Part shown: in pieces, positions 26,725-42,650 of the stretch
How positions within the stretch are numbered: the first letter of the stretch is position 1
How the letters are laid out: the number at the start of each line of letters is the position of its first letter
Source: Macrobrachium rosenbergii
Taxonomy: Eukaryota > Arthropoda > Malacostraca > Decapoda > Palaemonidae
Direction of reading: 5' to 3'
NCBI RefSeq assembly: GCF_040412425.1
Contig: NC_089762.1
Span: 26,851,891-26,915,890, forward strand
DNA length: 64,000 nt
Program-made: the position numbers and the translations under genes
Notes under the pieces: model-generated
What the model was told of the DNA's origin: nothing
Database searches by the model: none
Seen by the model: the letters and a program-made list of their open reading frames with translations, nothing else

Positions 26725-27009
26725 TCTACCCATATCAGTTAAGTATACCTTAGTTTTACCAGACCACTGAGCTGATTAACAGCTCTCCTAGGGCTGGCCC
26801 GAAGGATTAGACTTATTTAACGTGGCTAAGAACCAACTGGGTACTTAGCAACGGAAATCCGAACCACATTATAGCGAGAAATGAATTTCTATCACCAGAA
26901 ATAAATTCCTCTAACTCTTCATTAGCCGGCCGCAGAGTCGAACTCGGGCCTAGCGAGTGGTAGGCCACAACTCTACCGACTCTCCCAAGGAAGAGCTTCT
27001 ACCCATATC
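26725..27009 (-). mobile_element. tRNA-derived SINE with 12 bp target-site duplication
   Basis: TCTACCCATATC occurs at 26725-26736 and again at 26998-27009, bracketing the SINE body 26737-26997 in reverse orientation. Read on the minus strand, the head has GTCGGTAGAGTTGTGG (A-box-like) and GAGTTCGACTCT (B-box-like). The tail matches the other copies. Confidence 0.92.
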
Positions 27010-27380
27010 TACTGCCTCTAAGTGATAAGGCTTCGGAGGTTGGGAACCCTCCATTTACCTTCATTATTATTAAAAGTGAGGATGCATACCTTACAACAAC
27101 CCTGTTCCTAGAAGTCCCATACTAGTATAATAACTCCTAAAGCCTTATTAGAGGAGGCGGTTGTAAGTGTGGAATAAGAAAAGGAAGTGTGAACAGAGTT
27201 AGTTAGTAAGTGGAAAAAGGTACAGAGCTTGGTGAACAGTTTGGTGTTTATCGAATGAGAAAGTTAACACAATACCAAGAGTAAAGTTTCAGTCAAATAC
27301 AACACGATTAAATGTTTCATTATCCTACTAAGGCAACCCGCTAATCAAGGATGTCCGATTTCCTTTAAAATATGACAGCA

Positions 27381-27945
27381 GTGGAAAAAGTTGTCAGTAC
27401 TATATCAATGGCCAAATAAATTGGTAGCAATTAAGAATACAGTTAATTTAATGTGGTGGCAAAAGAAACAGTTGTCAGCATCACTTTAGTGGTCAAACAT
27501 ATAATCAACCTTGCCTCTCAGTCTCATAGAAAAAATAAACTTATTTCCTCCAGCATACGTAGAATTATGGGAGCATGTTACACAGGTATTGAATGAAGGA
27601 GCAGCTCTATGCATTGGCAACATTCAGCTTTCCCGCCTTTGCTTGTCCAATTAACCTGCTAGTTGCAACATCATATTTTGCCGATTATAACCAAAGAAAT
27701 AAGGGTTAAAGCAACTGTGCATTATGGTATGTGAGAATAAGAAGCAGATATTTTTTTTATGAAAATATACTGGATCAGCTTTCTACACAGTAATTGCTGA
27801 CTTTATAAAAAAAAAAGCTGTCTGTAACAGTATTTAGTGTTCTAAACTAAAAGTAATCTGTATCTGAAGATATTGACCATTGTTGTCAATTATGTTTGGC
27901 CACTCAGATAATACTGACGACTGTTTCTTTCGTTACCACATTCAA
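27381..27945. repeat. Diffuse repeat: direct pair plus inverted copy
   Basis: Segments 27381-27430 and 27453-27506 are degenerate direct copies sharing GTTGTCAG and the phrase (A/T)(A/G)TGG(C/T)CAAA. Segment 27882-27945 is an inverted copy: its reverse complement has AGAAACAGTCGTCAG and GTGGCCAAACATA against AGAAACAGTTGTCAG and GTGGTCAAACATA. Identity is about 80% by eye. Confidence 0.65.
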
Positions 27946-28049
27946 CATTTGGATAAGTCAGCTTTGGACTTCTTGGAACCGATCATACTAAATGGATTCA
28001 AGTATATAGAACAGTGAATTTTAGCACAGTTGGAAAATTGTAAGTGGTT

Positions 28050-28450
28050 GATTCTTCTCGGTATTTGACAGTAAATATAAAGGAAGATGGTAGGATGAGA
28101 GAAGTGAATTACTCAATGGATGGAGGTCAGGATGTGACAGGGTTCCTGCAAAAGGGTTGGAGGAGATGAGCTGCGTCTACGAGGCAAAGTTGAAACGCTT
28201 GAAGCGGTTGTTGAGCCAACTCTCACTTATGAATGCGAAAAAAAGAAAATGATTACCTAGATATGTATAGTAAATAATGTTCAAGGGGCAATAAATATCG
28301 AGGGTACAACGAAACGGTAACAGCTACTTAGAAAGAATAGAGGAAGATAGGTTATAGGTTGAATGTAAACTCGAAGTGCTGAGAAATAAGAGGAAAGGGA
28401 GGCTTAGAAAACGTTAGTAGAGAGAGTACAAAGGGAAGAAATGCTCATTG
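28050..28450 (+). mobile_element. LINE RT relic, thumb/connection region
   Basis: DSSRYLTVNIKEDGRMREVN (28050 onward) matches the 'F-K-Y-L-G-V-x-I ... D-G-x-M-x-x-E-V' block. ETLEAVVEPTLTYECE (28192 onward) matches 'L-x-x-x-V-V-V-P-T-L-L-Y-G-C-E'. LERIEEDR (28328 onward) and RKGRLRKR in another frame match 'H-V-E-R-M-x-E-x-R-L' and the basic end. Frame changes and stops lie between the blocks. It overlaps in content with the 23.1 kb relic, so the two are separate insertions. Confidence 0.85.
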
Positions 28451-28619
28451 TAAACTGAGCATCTTTTTGCGCACTTATATAGTGCTAATGCTGCGGAAGC
28501 TTTCGGTTCAACGGGTTCATCCTTAGTACAGGCGTGAAAAAATAGAGTGGCAATGAATGCTTATCCTTTCTTGTCTCTTGAGCCACCCACGACAGGGAAA
28601 AAAAGGTTCTTTGGGTGAC

Positions 28620-28672
28620 ACATCTATCCATCTATCTATCTAGCTATATGTGTGTGTGTGTGTGTGTGTGTA
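28620..28672. repeat. (ATCT)n(TG)n array
   Basis: Short imperfect ATCT run followed by about 13 TG units. Confidence 0.92.
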
Positions 28673-28939
28673 TTTTCCCATTGGGTGTGCTAACATTTAC
28701 ATGTAAAATTGCATGCATTAAATTAACATTATTACATGATTTTAAAAATGATATTCTTGGCTCAAATAAATCATTTAATCTATAATTATGTCATATTAAA
28801 TAGCCACAGTTGCTGTGCCCAATAATTAAATCTATCATATAAATACTTACGCGTCAGGAACTGAGTTACAAAAAATACACACTCACTACACCTGGTATTA
28901 AGACAACGTCGACATCTTCACGATTTATGAGCTGAAGTC

Positions 28940-29029
28940 CAGTTAGCATCTTAAAAATTCATGCATATTAATGATGATAATGTTCTCAGTTAGCATCTTA
29001 AAAATTCATACATATTATTAATGATAATA
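28940..29029. repeat. 47 bp tandem duplication
   Basis: CAGTTAGCATCTTAAAAATTCAT begins at 28940 and again at 28987 as a two-copy tandem duplication with few changes. Confidence 0.85.
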
Positions 29030-30064
29030 CTGATCTGTATACAACTCCATGCGTATCCATGTATTTTTTGTATAAAAGTATACAGAATAAGGATCCTTAT
29101 TCAGAGCTGAGTGACAGTGCGTGATGTCCATAGGGTCGAGGCATCATTTGTTTAAACTGCCGCCGCAAACGGAAATTGTGAAATAATGTGCAGCACTCTT
29201 TGGGCGGGTGACGTCATCATCAGGAGGTCAGTGGCATATTCATGAAGTATCATGAAAATGGAGTGTACATTACAAAACAAGAGCCCGCCACAAAAGGGTG
29301 AATTAAATGTTTGACTGCGTGAATAATGTGATATTACAGATACAAAAGGTTGGAACCAATCTAAAGTTCTCAAGAAAGGAAATGAAGACATCATTTAATG
29401 GTAAACTGGATCTACGCCGAATGAGTCCTCATTTATGCATGCACAAGCGCACCTGCAAGAAAGTTAACTGCCAATAGAAAAAAAATGATCATTAGTTCTG
29501 CGACAAAGGCCAGTTGTTTAATGAGAAGTGTTGTCACTGATCCAAGAAAAGATTTTATTTTGCAATCCTTTCCTATTTGCTAAATGAGATTTCTGCTACT
29601 TTTAAAAGCCCATATGGGAAGATTGGAGTTCATCTGCATTTGCACAGAATTAGATTATACTTGGAACGTGTTCACTATAACGCTTGTACCTTGTGTGTAT
29701 TTGATGAATTACCATCCAGAATGAGACTGTCAGTAAATTTTTAGAGTCATTGTTAAAAAAATATTATACGGCATTTAGCTGATGATTATTTCAAGCTCCA
29801 TAATCAAAAAGCCATGTTCAGTTTCCCTACGAGGTGGAATAACTTTGGCAAGTTCCGTTAAAACCAATTATAGCTTCTGATGTAAGCAGTAAATTAGGTA
29901 TGTGCGTGCGTTTGTGTGACTGAGTCAGAGGGTGAGCGATTGTGCGTATGTATGTGGATTATAATAATCAAAAGATAAAAACAAAGAACATGCATTGTTT
30001 TTTTACACAAATCATCATAAAGGAATTTCCTTACTGGTTGCCTAACGATACATAGGTAATATTC

Positions 30065-30066
<2 letters not shown>
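29030..30066. other. Unassigned sequence
   Basis: No element recognised. An 80-codon minus frame at 29152-29394 has no recognisable content. Confidence 0.35.

Positions 30067-30116
<50 letters not shown>
30067..30116. repeat. (CT)n array
   Basis: CT array with one TTCT slip near its end. Confidence 0.95.
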
Positions 30117-30237
30117 GTGTGTCCGATACATAATCTGGTAAAAGCGACCAAATAATTTCTAAATGTCATTCAGCATGACATTATACGATAAGTTAAACTT
30201 TACGACACTTTTTTTTTCTTCACTCTCTTTTTGTGAA

Positions 30238-30272
30238 AGGGTGGGTAGAAAGGTGGGCGGGTGGGTGGGCGT
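30238..30272 (+). other. G-quadruplex-type tract
   Basis: GGGCGGGTGGGTGGG at 30255-30269 has four GGG runs with one-base loops. A further GGGTGGG lies just upstream. The same 15-mer recurs at 60997. Confidence 0.8.
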
Positions 30273-31095
<823 letters not shown>

Positions 31096-31235
31096 TGTAT
31101 ACGACTTTTATCACATCACCGTGATTCATATACAATCAGTAAGCTACAAACGTCCTTTAATATCCAATTCGCTCTACCTCGGAAATAATATATTTTCATA
31201 TATGTTACCGAAGGGGAATTTTTTAGTTGATAATA

Positions 31236-31320
31236 AGTTCGTCGTCCCGTGGGCTCGAACCAGCGAAGGACAAAAACTCAGGACTACAGTGGACGCATTA
31301 ACCCACACGGCCAGCAAGTG
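31236..31320 (-). mobile_element. tRNA-like SINE head or tRNA pseudogene
   Basis: Read on the minus strand, TGGCCGTGTGGGTTAATGCG resembles a pol III A box and GGTTCGAGCCC a B box, with roughly tRNA spacing (about 75 nt overall). The acceptor stem cannot be closed convincingly, so it is not a normal tRNA gene. The head differs from that of the SINE at 57 kb. It lies next to (AC)n and the palindrome starting at 31388. Confidence 0.6.
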
Positions 31321-31321
31321 A

Positions 31322-31628
<307 letters not shown>

Positions 31629-34539
31629 AGGTTTGGAAGGTTTAGTGAGTCCAACCGGCTGATGATGACATAATGTTGCAGGAGAATGGAGAAATTTCAT
31701 GAGGTTCTGGGTGGCTAAGTCACTTTCGTTTACTGAAACATAAGCCCATTTGACTGAAACTGAAAATAACAGCAGGTTGGCCACTGATTGGCTCTTCAAC
31801 TGTGGGGTGGTGTTTATATTTCTTTTTACGTATTTCTTTTTTTATTAAGCTATATTGTAACCAGGCCGTAAAGGTACTGAAGCGTCCATAAGTCATCAAG
31901 ATACTATAATAAAGAGCAGTGTTTGTGATGCTTACGAAAACTAGTAAATAACTACTTCTGTGTACAGTTTGTATTTCTGCCGAAGCCTTGAGGTATGCAA
32001 ACATATGCCGCAAGATTTAATCCTTAGTTGCTTCCAATGCTTTCTGAAGGTTGGTAGCTGGACAATGAAGGTCTCTGATTCGGATAATTAAAGGCCCCAT
32101 GACTCCCAAAGTAAACAGAGAAAAGTCTGCCAGATAAAATCTTATTTCTCCAACGGTTTACACTATTTTGTTATAAGCAAATTCACACATAAATGTTTCC
32201 CTTAAGTATTAGATTTTTCTTGTGCAAGTTTCATTTTTATGCAGAGAATTAACGCTGGCTGATTTTCATCCACGTCAATTTCTCCTAAGTAGGCAAGATC
32301 ACACTTCAGGAAAAGCAACGGACCAACCAGCTTCGGGCGCATAAAACAATTCTAATACTTCCAGTTTTCTCATAAGGAAGAAGAATAAATTTAACTGAGG
32401 AAAACATCGGAAGTTTTGAGCCAAAGGTGCTTTCTCGTTTTGCAAGAAGTGAATCATGATCAGATTATGTCTTGCATTAGAAACTTATCCACACGATTTA
32501 ATTAGAATATTTTATTTGCTATTGTGAGATCGTCACAATGTCTTTGTGATTCTGATATATATTTTTTTACGGAAAGTAGAAAACCATGGAAGTCTGAAAA
32601 AATAAAAACACGACTCGTCTAAAATGTGGAATCCTATTTCGCTCATTTATTAGGTTGCTATTATGACTGATTTCATTTTACAACGGAAACCTCATCAGCA
32701 ATTAAAAGTAATTAAGTCAGACTCAGGTGTCAGAGTTCAACGCACTTAAAATTCAGGTAGAAAATAACATATTACGGATCAGAAAGTAACTAGAAATACT
32801 CTTTTTCAATAAAAGAGAAATCACAAAATATACTTCTATATGTGTATACAGCAATTTTTATTCCTGCACTCAAACTGGAGACAATTCATAAAAAAGAACA
32901 ATCGAAGGGATGTCACTTTCCTACACTGCTTCAGCTATGCGGTTTTCAGTTTTTCTTCGCCATGAAAACAAATATAACCGGCGCTGGCTGAAATCCTTCA
33001 CATTAACTTTCCGCAAAAAACACATATATTGAAAAAGAATCCACATACAAAACTAAAATGACGAAAAGAAATCATATTGTGGACCAATTAGTCCTTACGG
33101 TAAAAATATCGAGAGTAACTACATGGCCGGAAATTAAACTAATCAGTGAAACCAACAAGTTATAAAGCAGGAAAAGATGAATAATGTGAATAAAAAAGTC
33201 GTAATTTAAAGGCCAAGTCATCCAGGTTGAATAATAGTCAAAGAAATTCCATTATTCAGTCTAAATGAACCTTTTGCTAGAAAGGTAAGGTTTTCTATCT
33301 ACAACGAACAAGTTACCTGTGGAAAAATGAATACTACAGGTACAATAAAAAGTCTCCACATGCGTAATGAAATTCTTGAAAAGACGTTCAGTGTTTACCT
33401 CATCTGTTGCGGAAAATACATACACAATAAGAAAACTGAAGTAAAGAGGGAAGAAAAAACCATGTACAAAAATAAGAAGGTTCCCAAATTAAGAAGGGGC
33501 CCCAACACACACATGAGAAGTTACTAAGATGCTCGTTTTTTCTAGACAGTAACTTCATCACTGGGGATTCCACTTTAACAGTAACCTCTCATGGTTAACG
33601 CTACATTAATTACAAGAACAAACTGGTATGCTATTTTTTCCTCAATTCTACAACGTAAGCGATGGGGAAACTAAAAACTTGCAATTTAACTTTCAAAGAT
33701 GCCTGTTGAAATATTGATTACTTTTTAAATGTAGGTTGGTTAAACATCGGTAATCTATGGTATACTGGAAAATCAGTAAATTTCAATTATATCAAAGTAA
33801 AACAGGCTGAAAAATCTCAGAAAAGAAGTAGGGTTTGTAATACAATCGTTTCGTCAAATCAAAACGACCAAGATTAAATTGACGTCTTAATCCCGCTCAC
33901 ATTTTCTCATTGAACCAGAATTCTTTTCCCATTTACTTTCGACTTTCATACCAAACGTGGAAAAATAAAAACGCCAGGAAAATTTCTCGGAGTTTCGTCG
34001 TTAAACAAATTTTTGAAATTAAGAAGCACGCAGGTACTGATAACGATTCTGAAAATAAACCCAAGCATAGACGGACAATAAAATAACTATAATATTTGCA
34101 ATTTCTGAAGCGGTTGTGGTTTGAAGGGTGTGGTCGTTTTTTACTAAAATAGTCCTCAAGCAAACGGAAGCATAATAAGCACATTCCTTCAGGCAAAATG
34201 TATATCTCGTGAATAAGCGGGAAAATATGATCTACCTCAGCAGTCACCGTAAGCTGACTCGATCTGAAACGCAAAGCAACGGTAATATTACTACAAGAGA
34301 GCTGTAAAAACACCGTGCCCAATCTCGTTTCCATTCCATAAAAACACGCGTCATGACAAAGCGCTCGTAAGTGAGAATAGTAACCAGAAACAATGGCAAC
34401 AATAAAAAAAAAAAGTATGGCACATAAAAATCACATAATATCAAAGGTGACGATTTAGAACGGAGTGGTACAGGGGTCAGGCTCAGTGTCGAAAGCTCTC
34501 ATTTGACTGCTAACTGTAAAGGTGGCATAGAGCTTGACG
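31629..34539. other. Plain AT-rich sequence, no element recognised
   Basis: Almost 3 kb without long arrays, the plainest part of the window. A 133-codon minus frame (33933-34334) and shorter ones have no recognisable domain. A small imperfect hairpin (CATGAGAAGTTACT against AGTAACCTCTCATG) lies at about 33512-33593. Confidence 0.4.
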
Positions 34540-34621
<82 letters not shown>

Positions 34622-34630
34622 CATCATCAT
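34540..34630. repeat. (AAT)n switching to (ATT)n
   Basis: (AAT)n from 34540 to about 34590 changes without spacer into (ATT)n to 34620, then TCATCATCATGAT. The two halves are mutually complementary, so the array is itself a palindrome. Confidence 0.96.
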
Positions 34631-36014
<1,384 letters not shown>

Positions 36015-36764
36015 ACTCTGTATACATATTTATAAATATATACATATATTTTTTGTGTGCAGCAGATGATATATTTTTCACATAATCTTCAAAAAACTAT
36101 TGTTCATAAACAAGTGTCCGGAAGTCTCAGATACTTATTGGGCATATAAAAATAACTTTTCACTTGAATAATCCTACATATAATCTCACAGATACAAGAT
36201 ATTTTAATTCTCTGGGAAAAAACTTTACTTTTCAAGGACTTGCCACCACCAAAATGCATTTCATTGAACTGCAGATGACAAATCGTCAGTGGTTTAACTA
36301 AACCACTGAATCGCATCTCTGGTCTTTGATTGGGTCCAGGCTTGTCCGAAGGATTTGCTCTTTGACGAGCAGTGAAAATCAGAGCAGTAATTAGTCGAAG
36401 TTGGATGGATATGTCAGGAAAAACCAGAGACAGCGCATCAGAAAAAAAAGGCAAAAGCGATACAGCTTGAGGGGTGGGGTGGACTGGGGTGGGGGCGGGG
36501 GCGCTGTGGTGGAGGTGGGAAGGGGTGGGTGATGCAGGGGCTCTTGTTTTTGAGCATTTCGATACGTCACAGTATTCACGCCTTATCATTTCTTCAAAAA
36601 GTTAATATACCCAAGTGTTACTCATTAAGTTTCTTAAAAAATTATTTAGATACTGACGTTTTGGTTAATCAATTTTATTCGGTATTACGGAGACATTAAT
36701 TTCAGAATAATCAGCTCTCAGTTTGGAATTACTACTTTCATGCTTAGTGTAGTAATTTCCCTAT

Positions 36765-36768
<4 letters not shown>
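36015..36768. other. Unassigned sequence with a 161-codon ORF
   Basis: A minus frame of 161 codons (36104-36589) is the longest one not made of an array. Its N-terminal part is proline-rich because it crosses the G-rich tract at 36471. A weak similarity to the SINE tail is seen at 36293-36360 (TAACTAAACCACTGA and GTCCGAAGGATT). I do not consider it a supported gene. Confidence 0.35.
36471..36501 (+). other. G-quadruplex-type tract
   Basis: GGGGTGGGGTGGACTGGGG followed by TGGGGGCGGGGG contains five G-runs of four or more. Confidence 0.75.

Positions 36769-36858
<90 letters not shown>
36769..36858. repeat. (AT)n array
   Basis: Uninterrupted AT array followed by a short TG-rich stretch. Confidence 0.97.
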
Positions 36859-36859
<1 letters not shown>

Positions 36860-36861
<2 letters not shown>

Positions 36862-37550
36862 GTGTGTGTGCGTGTGTTTATTTTATATATTTTATAATTT
36901 TTTATAGAATGTTCTTTTGCGAGTATTTTGTTTGACAATGAAATAATTTTACTCCCATTTTCGACGACAAAATGTTGATTGGTATAAAGAAGATATGTTC
37001 TTAAATAAAACAGATGTTTTCATTCAATAAAGACGCTACTCGTACACTACCCGTACTAATTTTAACGGCATTGACGATGATAGTTTTAGAGACATTGCTC
37101 GCTATCATCCCCATTACTGTTACCATAAAAAGTAGAAGGGCAGTGGCGATAAAGACAAAATCATTTTCCTCGAATCTTAGGAAAAAATTGATAATGGAGC
37201 TTTTTGTACCGCATTCCTTGATGGAGCATGCGCATAACAATGATGCAAGAACGGTCATAATCTCCTTGGGACTGTAATTTTGCGTCGTGAAAGCAATAAC
37301 GTTTTGCATGACTTGTTATGATTATCTTCCGTTACACATATTACTTACTTACTTTGCTCGCCATTGGTACTTGTTAGAAAACAGTAAATGCTCAACAAAC
37401 GAATACATTAACGTATCTACAAAATATACACAAACATACACACGCATACACACAAACACACACACAAATATGTATATGTATATATATATATATATTTAAA
37501 AGTACAACTAAGAATTTTCAGCTGTAAACCACTAGGTTAACTAACACAAA
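36860..37550. other. Unassigned sequence
   Basis: 37001-37309 is open on both strands (102 and 87 codons), with hydrophobic stretches on the minus strand, but nothing is recognised. A short (AC)-rich and (AT)n run lies at 37430-37494. Confidence 0.3.
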
Positions 37551-37612
37551 ATAATATATTCAAGGCGAGTACTAACCGGTATTTGGAAAAGAGGGACAGA
37601 AGGACGACCATG

Positions 37613-37698
<86 letters not shown>

Positions 37699-37781
37699 GA
37701 ACATATATATATATATAATCAGTCATCATCCTTTCTCTTTTCCAAATACCAGTTAGTGATTGCCTTGAATATGTATTAGTT
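37551..37781. repeat. Inverted repeat with (AT)n core
   Basis: Left arm about 37551-37608 and right arm about 37720-37781. Read as complements they share ATATTCAAGGC, then ACTAAC(C/T)GGTATTTGGAAAAG. Identity is about 80-85% by eye. The core is (AT)n 37616-37692 plus a short unique segment and more AT. Confidence 0.88.
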
Positions 37782-38346
37782 ATCCTAATAAATTACAACG
37801 TGGAAATCTTGAAATGTAATTTTAACTGCAAGAATACTTCAAAAAACAAACGAATATTCATTTCTTATGCAGATCAAGACGGCATTAATTCAAATTTAGA
37901 AAGGAATTGGTCGTCTTTCATGACTATATTGATCTCAAACCAGAAAAAGTTAAAGCTGAAAAAGTTCTTTTCAACTGTTATCATTACTGTAACTGGTACA
38001 GTGTACCAACTCTGTAAACCTGTAACTCCTCCGTTATGACAAGAGCTTTGCCTAGTATTACACTTAATACGAATTAAACTACTGTATGTCCTCTGAGAGG
38101 ACAAAGAAAGAAACAAACAAACGAGAAAAGCACCTCTGCCTTAAGTAATTAAAGAAATACTTGAAGTATGATTCCCAAATGTAACTGAAAACTAAGAACT
38201 TTATCTAGCACGGTTAAGTGTTGCCTTGACACCAGAAGTAATTCCATTCAATGAGATTTTGAAACTCCATTAGTCGCTATTAAAAACCGCAATGTTGCCT
38301 ACTGCATTTCACCCCACAGCGTGTACAGAAATGCTGTATCTGCTCA
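37782..38346. other. Unassigned sequence
   Basis: AT-rich, with nothing recognised. Confidence 0.35.
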
Positions 38347-38720
<374 letters not shown>

Positions 38721-39171
38721 TATATACATATTCTTTACCCATACGCCTTTTAGCCTTGGACAAGTTAACACAGTAAAGTGTCAGCTTTGCGGTTCCGAGA
38801 GAACAATTTGGGTTTTCTACTGTACCCCAATTACCCTTTAACCCCTCTTTCTGCGATTCTCCACATTTAACTAACTACCATGCACATAAATAACTGCTTA
38901 AAATATGAGAAGAGCAACGGATTTGAAAGGAAAGCACACAATCCTGCCTCAGCAAGGAAAGGAAACGCGTTCTCTCGCTGGCAAGGGAAACTCTTAGCCA
39001 TGTTTACTTACAGGAGTGAAGTTCGATTCCTGACCAAGGTGCGTCTGTTCCAAACAAATGTGTTTCAGTTGACCACAGCAATGAATCAGATTCTTGGTGG
39101 CTAGTCGATTATGGTGGATCGTTACCACGGTGATGAAGGAAAAGATCAAGCAGCCTCATCCAATATGTACA

Positions 39172-39173
<2 letters not shown>

Positions 39174-39254
<81 letters not shown>

Positions 39255-39300
39255 TATACATACAGTATATATAAATGTATATACTGTATATATATAAATG
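39174..39300. repeat. (AT)n array with degenerate tail
   Basis: AT to about 39248, then TACAGTATATATAAATG and TACTGTATATATATAAATG, two short near-copies. Confidence 0.94.
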
Positions 39301-41123
39301 TATTTCTATCTTTATTATATTTATAATACACTGTACCAAGAGCAATGGTATAATTCACACGTGACTTTTTTCCAGAAGTATTAAGATAGAAATACCATTT
39401 AATACTGAATTCAGAAGTTAGACTTAAACGCCAATCCTACATTAAGACATTTATAATTTAAAATTTCACATTCCTAATGCACTCATACAACAGTCCATCA
39501 TGATGTTTCCTCTAGTTTTTTTAAGTAAACAAAGTGCATTAGTGTATTTTCTGAACTTTTATTCCTAATTCACACCACTACCACAAACAATTGGAATGAT
39601 TAAGACAATAATCTAAGAAAAATACCTTCAACAGCGATTTTTGAACATACTGTTACAAGCGCAACTCTCTTTCCTAATGTCTATATGAATATCATTAACG
39701 TCCAGTAAATCAATTCTTATTATGTAACCCACGACCTTGATATAACCAGTACAGTTAAATTCGCCTACTAACTCATAATACATTACTAACCATTAGACTG
39801 ATATTTGCATACCTTTAGTTGAAGGTTATCTTTGCTTTTACATTTACAGTCTCTTAAAATTGAAAAATAAATCATCTGCAAATAGATATGTACTTGCAAT
39901 TTATTTCTCCCACTCTATTATTTGAGAATCTAAAACTTCATGAACGTTAAATGGATAAACAACAAACTTGAAAGCCAAATGCTATATTTGTATTTTTGTA
40001 AGGAATTAAACAATTTTTATTCCATCCAAGCTAGTAAAAAACGGAGTGAAAATATCAGAACTTAAAAAAAAAGATGAAGAAAAAGAAAAAAATAAATTAA
40101 TCCAGGAAATAGGTAGGAGGAAAAAAGTGTATAAAAAGTAAATTAAGCAAACAAAAAAAATATATATATATAAGAGTGGAAAAATATCATTGCATTAATG
40201 GCAGCCGTGGAGCAGATTTTACATTTTCATACTTCACATTTCTCAAGGACTGGAAGGACGAAAAAAATTAAGTAAAAGTGTTGCAACAGGAAACAAATTA
40301 TGCAAAAAAGAAAGAGCACAAAAAATTTCGGTGGATAAAAAGTTTGAAAATAGTCCCACATACAAAGTCGAAAAATGACGCAATTATAACTACTCTTTTT
40401 GAGCTAAATTTCATAATTCTTCGTGCATATCAACAATTCATCGCCTTTTCGTTTTCCACCTTGACATTTAACTGTCAGAATTACGAAACCAACTTGACAT
40501 TCCGTGTAACAATCGAACATAAATAATGAAGCATGAAGGTTTGCATTTCTCCAGACGGGAGGGCGTAAAATGAATGATTATTTTTATCAAATGAATAACA
40601 GACTGAAGTAAGTGAGTGTTAATGTAGACACAGAGCAAATATAAAATGTTATTTAATACCGTAGCAAAAGTATCTTGTGCTTGACGCAAAGGCACTGAAA
40701 AAAGTACGTTATAAATAGGTAAATTACAACACAAAAAAAGATAGGTGATGTTTAACAGCCATTAGTAAATGCAAGTACTATTCTTCAAAATGGTTTTATC
40801 TATGTGCCAATCATCATAAAGTAAAAGCATGTCTCATAATAACCATTCAACTTGAAAATCAATCACGAAAATAACAATCGTAGTTGTTAAGGATTCCTAT
40901 ATAGTTAGTGTAAAAATAAAATAAGAAAATGGTCATAGAATGAAAATTACACACTGAAAACACGCACCGCCAAAACGTGCTCAGTGTTTTTAGCGTATTA
41001 AATCTGAAATTCTCCCGATTTCGTTCTCATTTTTACTTAGGGCAGAAGCTGACGTGGACTAGACAATCTCAATTATTTAAAAACAACAGGAATATGTGCA
41101 ATACGGTAGTAAAAGCCACTAAC

Positions 41124-41128
<5 letters not shown>
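39301..41128. other. Plain AT-rich sequence
   Basis: About 1.8 kb without long arrays or recognisable motifs. Short frames only. Confidence 0.4.

Positions 41129-41191
<63 letters not shown>
41129..41191. repeat. (AG)n array
   Basis: Uninterrupted AG array. Confidence 0.97.
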
Positions 41192-42062
<871 letters not shown>

Positions 42063-42650
42063 TGTTCTATGGCACAAGCAATCACATTATACTTACATCA
42101 GTTTAATTACCCTAAGTTACCGTTAATCCCCTCGTACTTTTTAATATCAATGTCAGTGCGTCCGTCAATCTCGCTGGAACTTAGCCAGGTAAGTAAGGGG
42201 AGGTGGGGCCTCAAATTATGCCATCACTGAACTCCTCGTACGCTACGTTTAAGTTACAATTTCAATTACTCGATTACAGGTCAAGCGACCTTGATTCAAG
42301 AATAAATAGCGTCATGCTACAATTCACACGGAAATTCTTACCAAATACATTCCTTAATTTTCTGTACCTGTTGTGCAGCTTTATTGATTTTTCAAATCCT
42401 TTTTCATTCCGTATATCAAGTTAGTGTTCTATATTCAGATTTAGAATGTATATACTGAAATTTTAATTATAGAAAAAGTTTTATTTAAAAAATATTTTTT
42501 CTAATCTTTTCTTTCAAAAACTGTTTTCATACGTTATAATGTTCGTCTTGCCACGCTAAGGTTAAATCTATCACTTCGTAGAATAATCTAAGTTGTGCGA
42601 CCTATGATATTTACACTCTTTTTCCCGTACTTCCACTGCTCTTAGTTCCA
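42063..42650. other. Unassigned AT-rich sequence
   Basis: Nothing recognised; it may include decayed LINE sequence just before 42651. Confidence 0.3.

Noticed and set aside
31236..31320. Functional tRNA gene
   Set aside because: A- and B-box-like stretches are present but the acceptor and other stems do not close; better explained as a SINE head or pseudogene.
36104..36589. 161-codon minus-strand ORF
   Set aside because: Proline-rich part comes from a G-rich tract and the rest matches nothing I recognise; kept only as an unassigned segment.
37001..37309. Hydrophobic 102-codon minus ORF as a membrane protein
   Set aside because: Also open on the other strand, no start or splice context and no recognised family.
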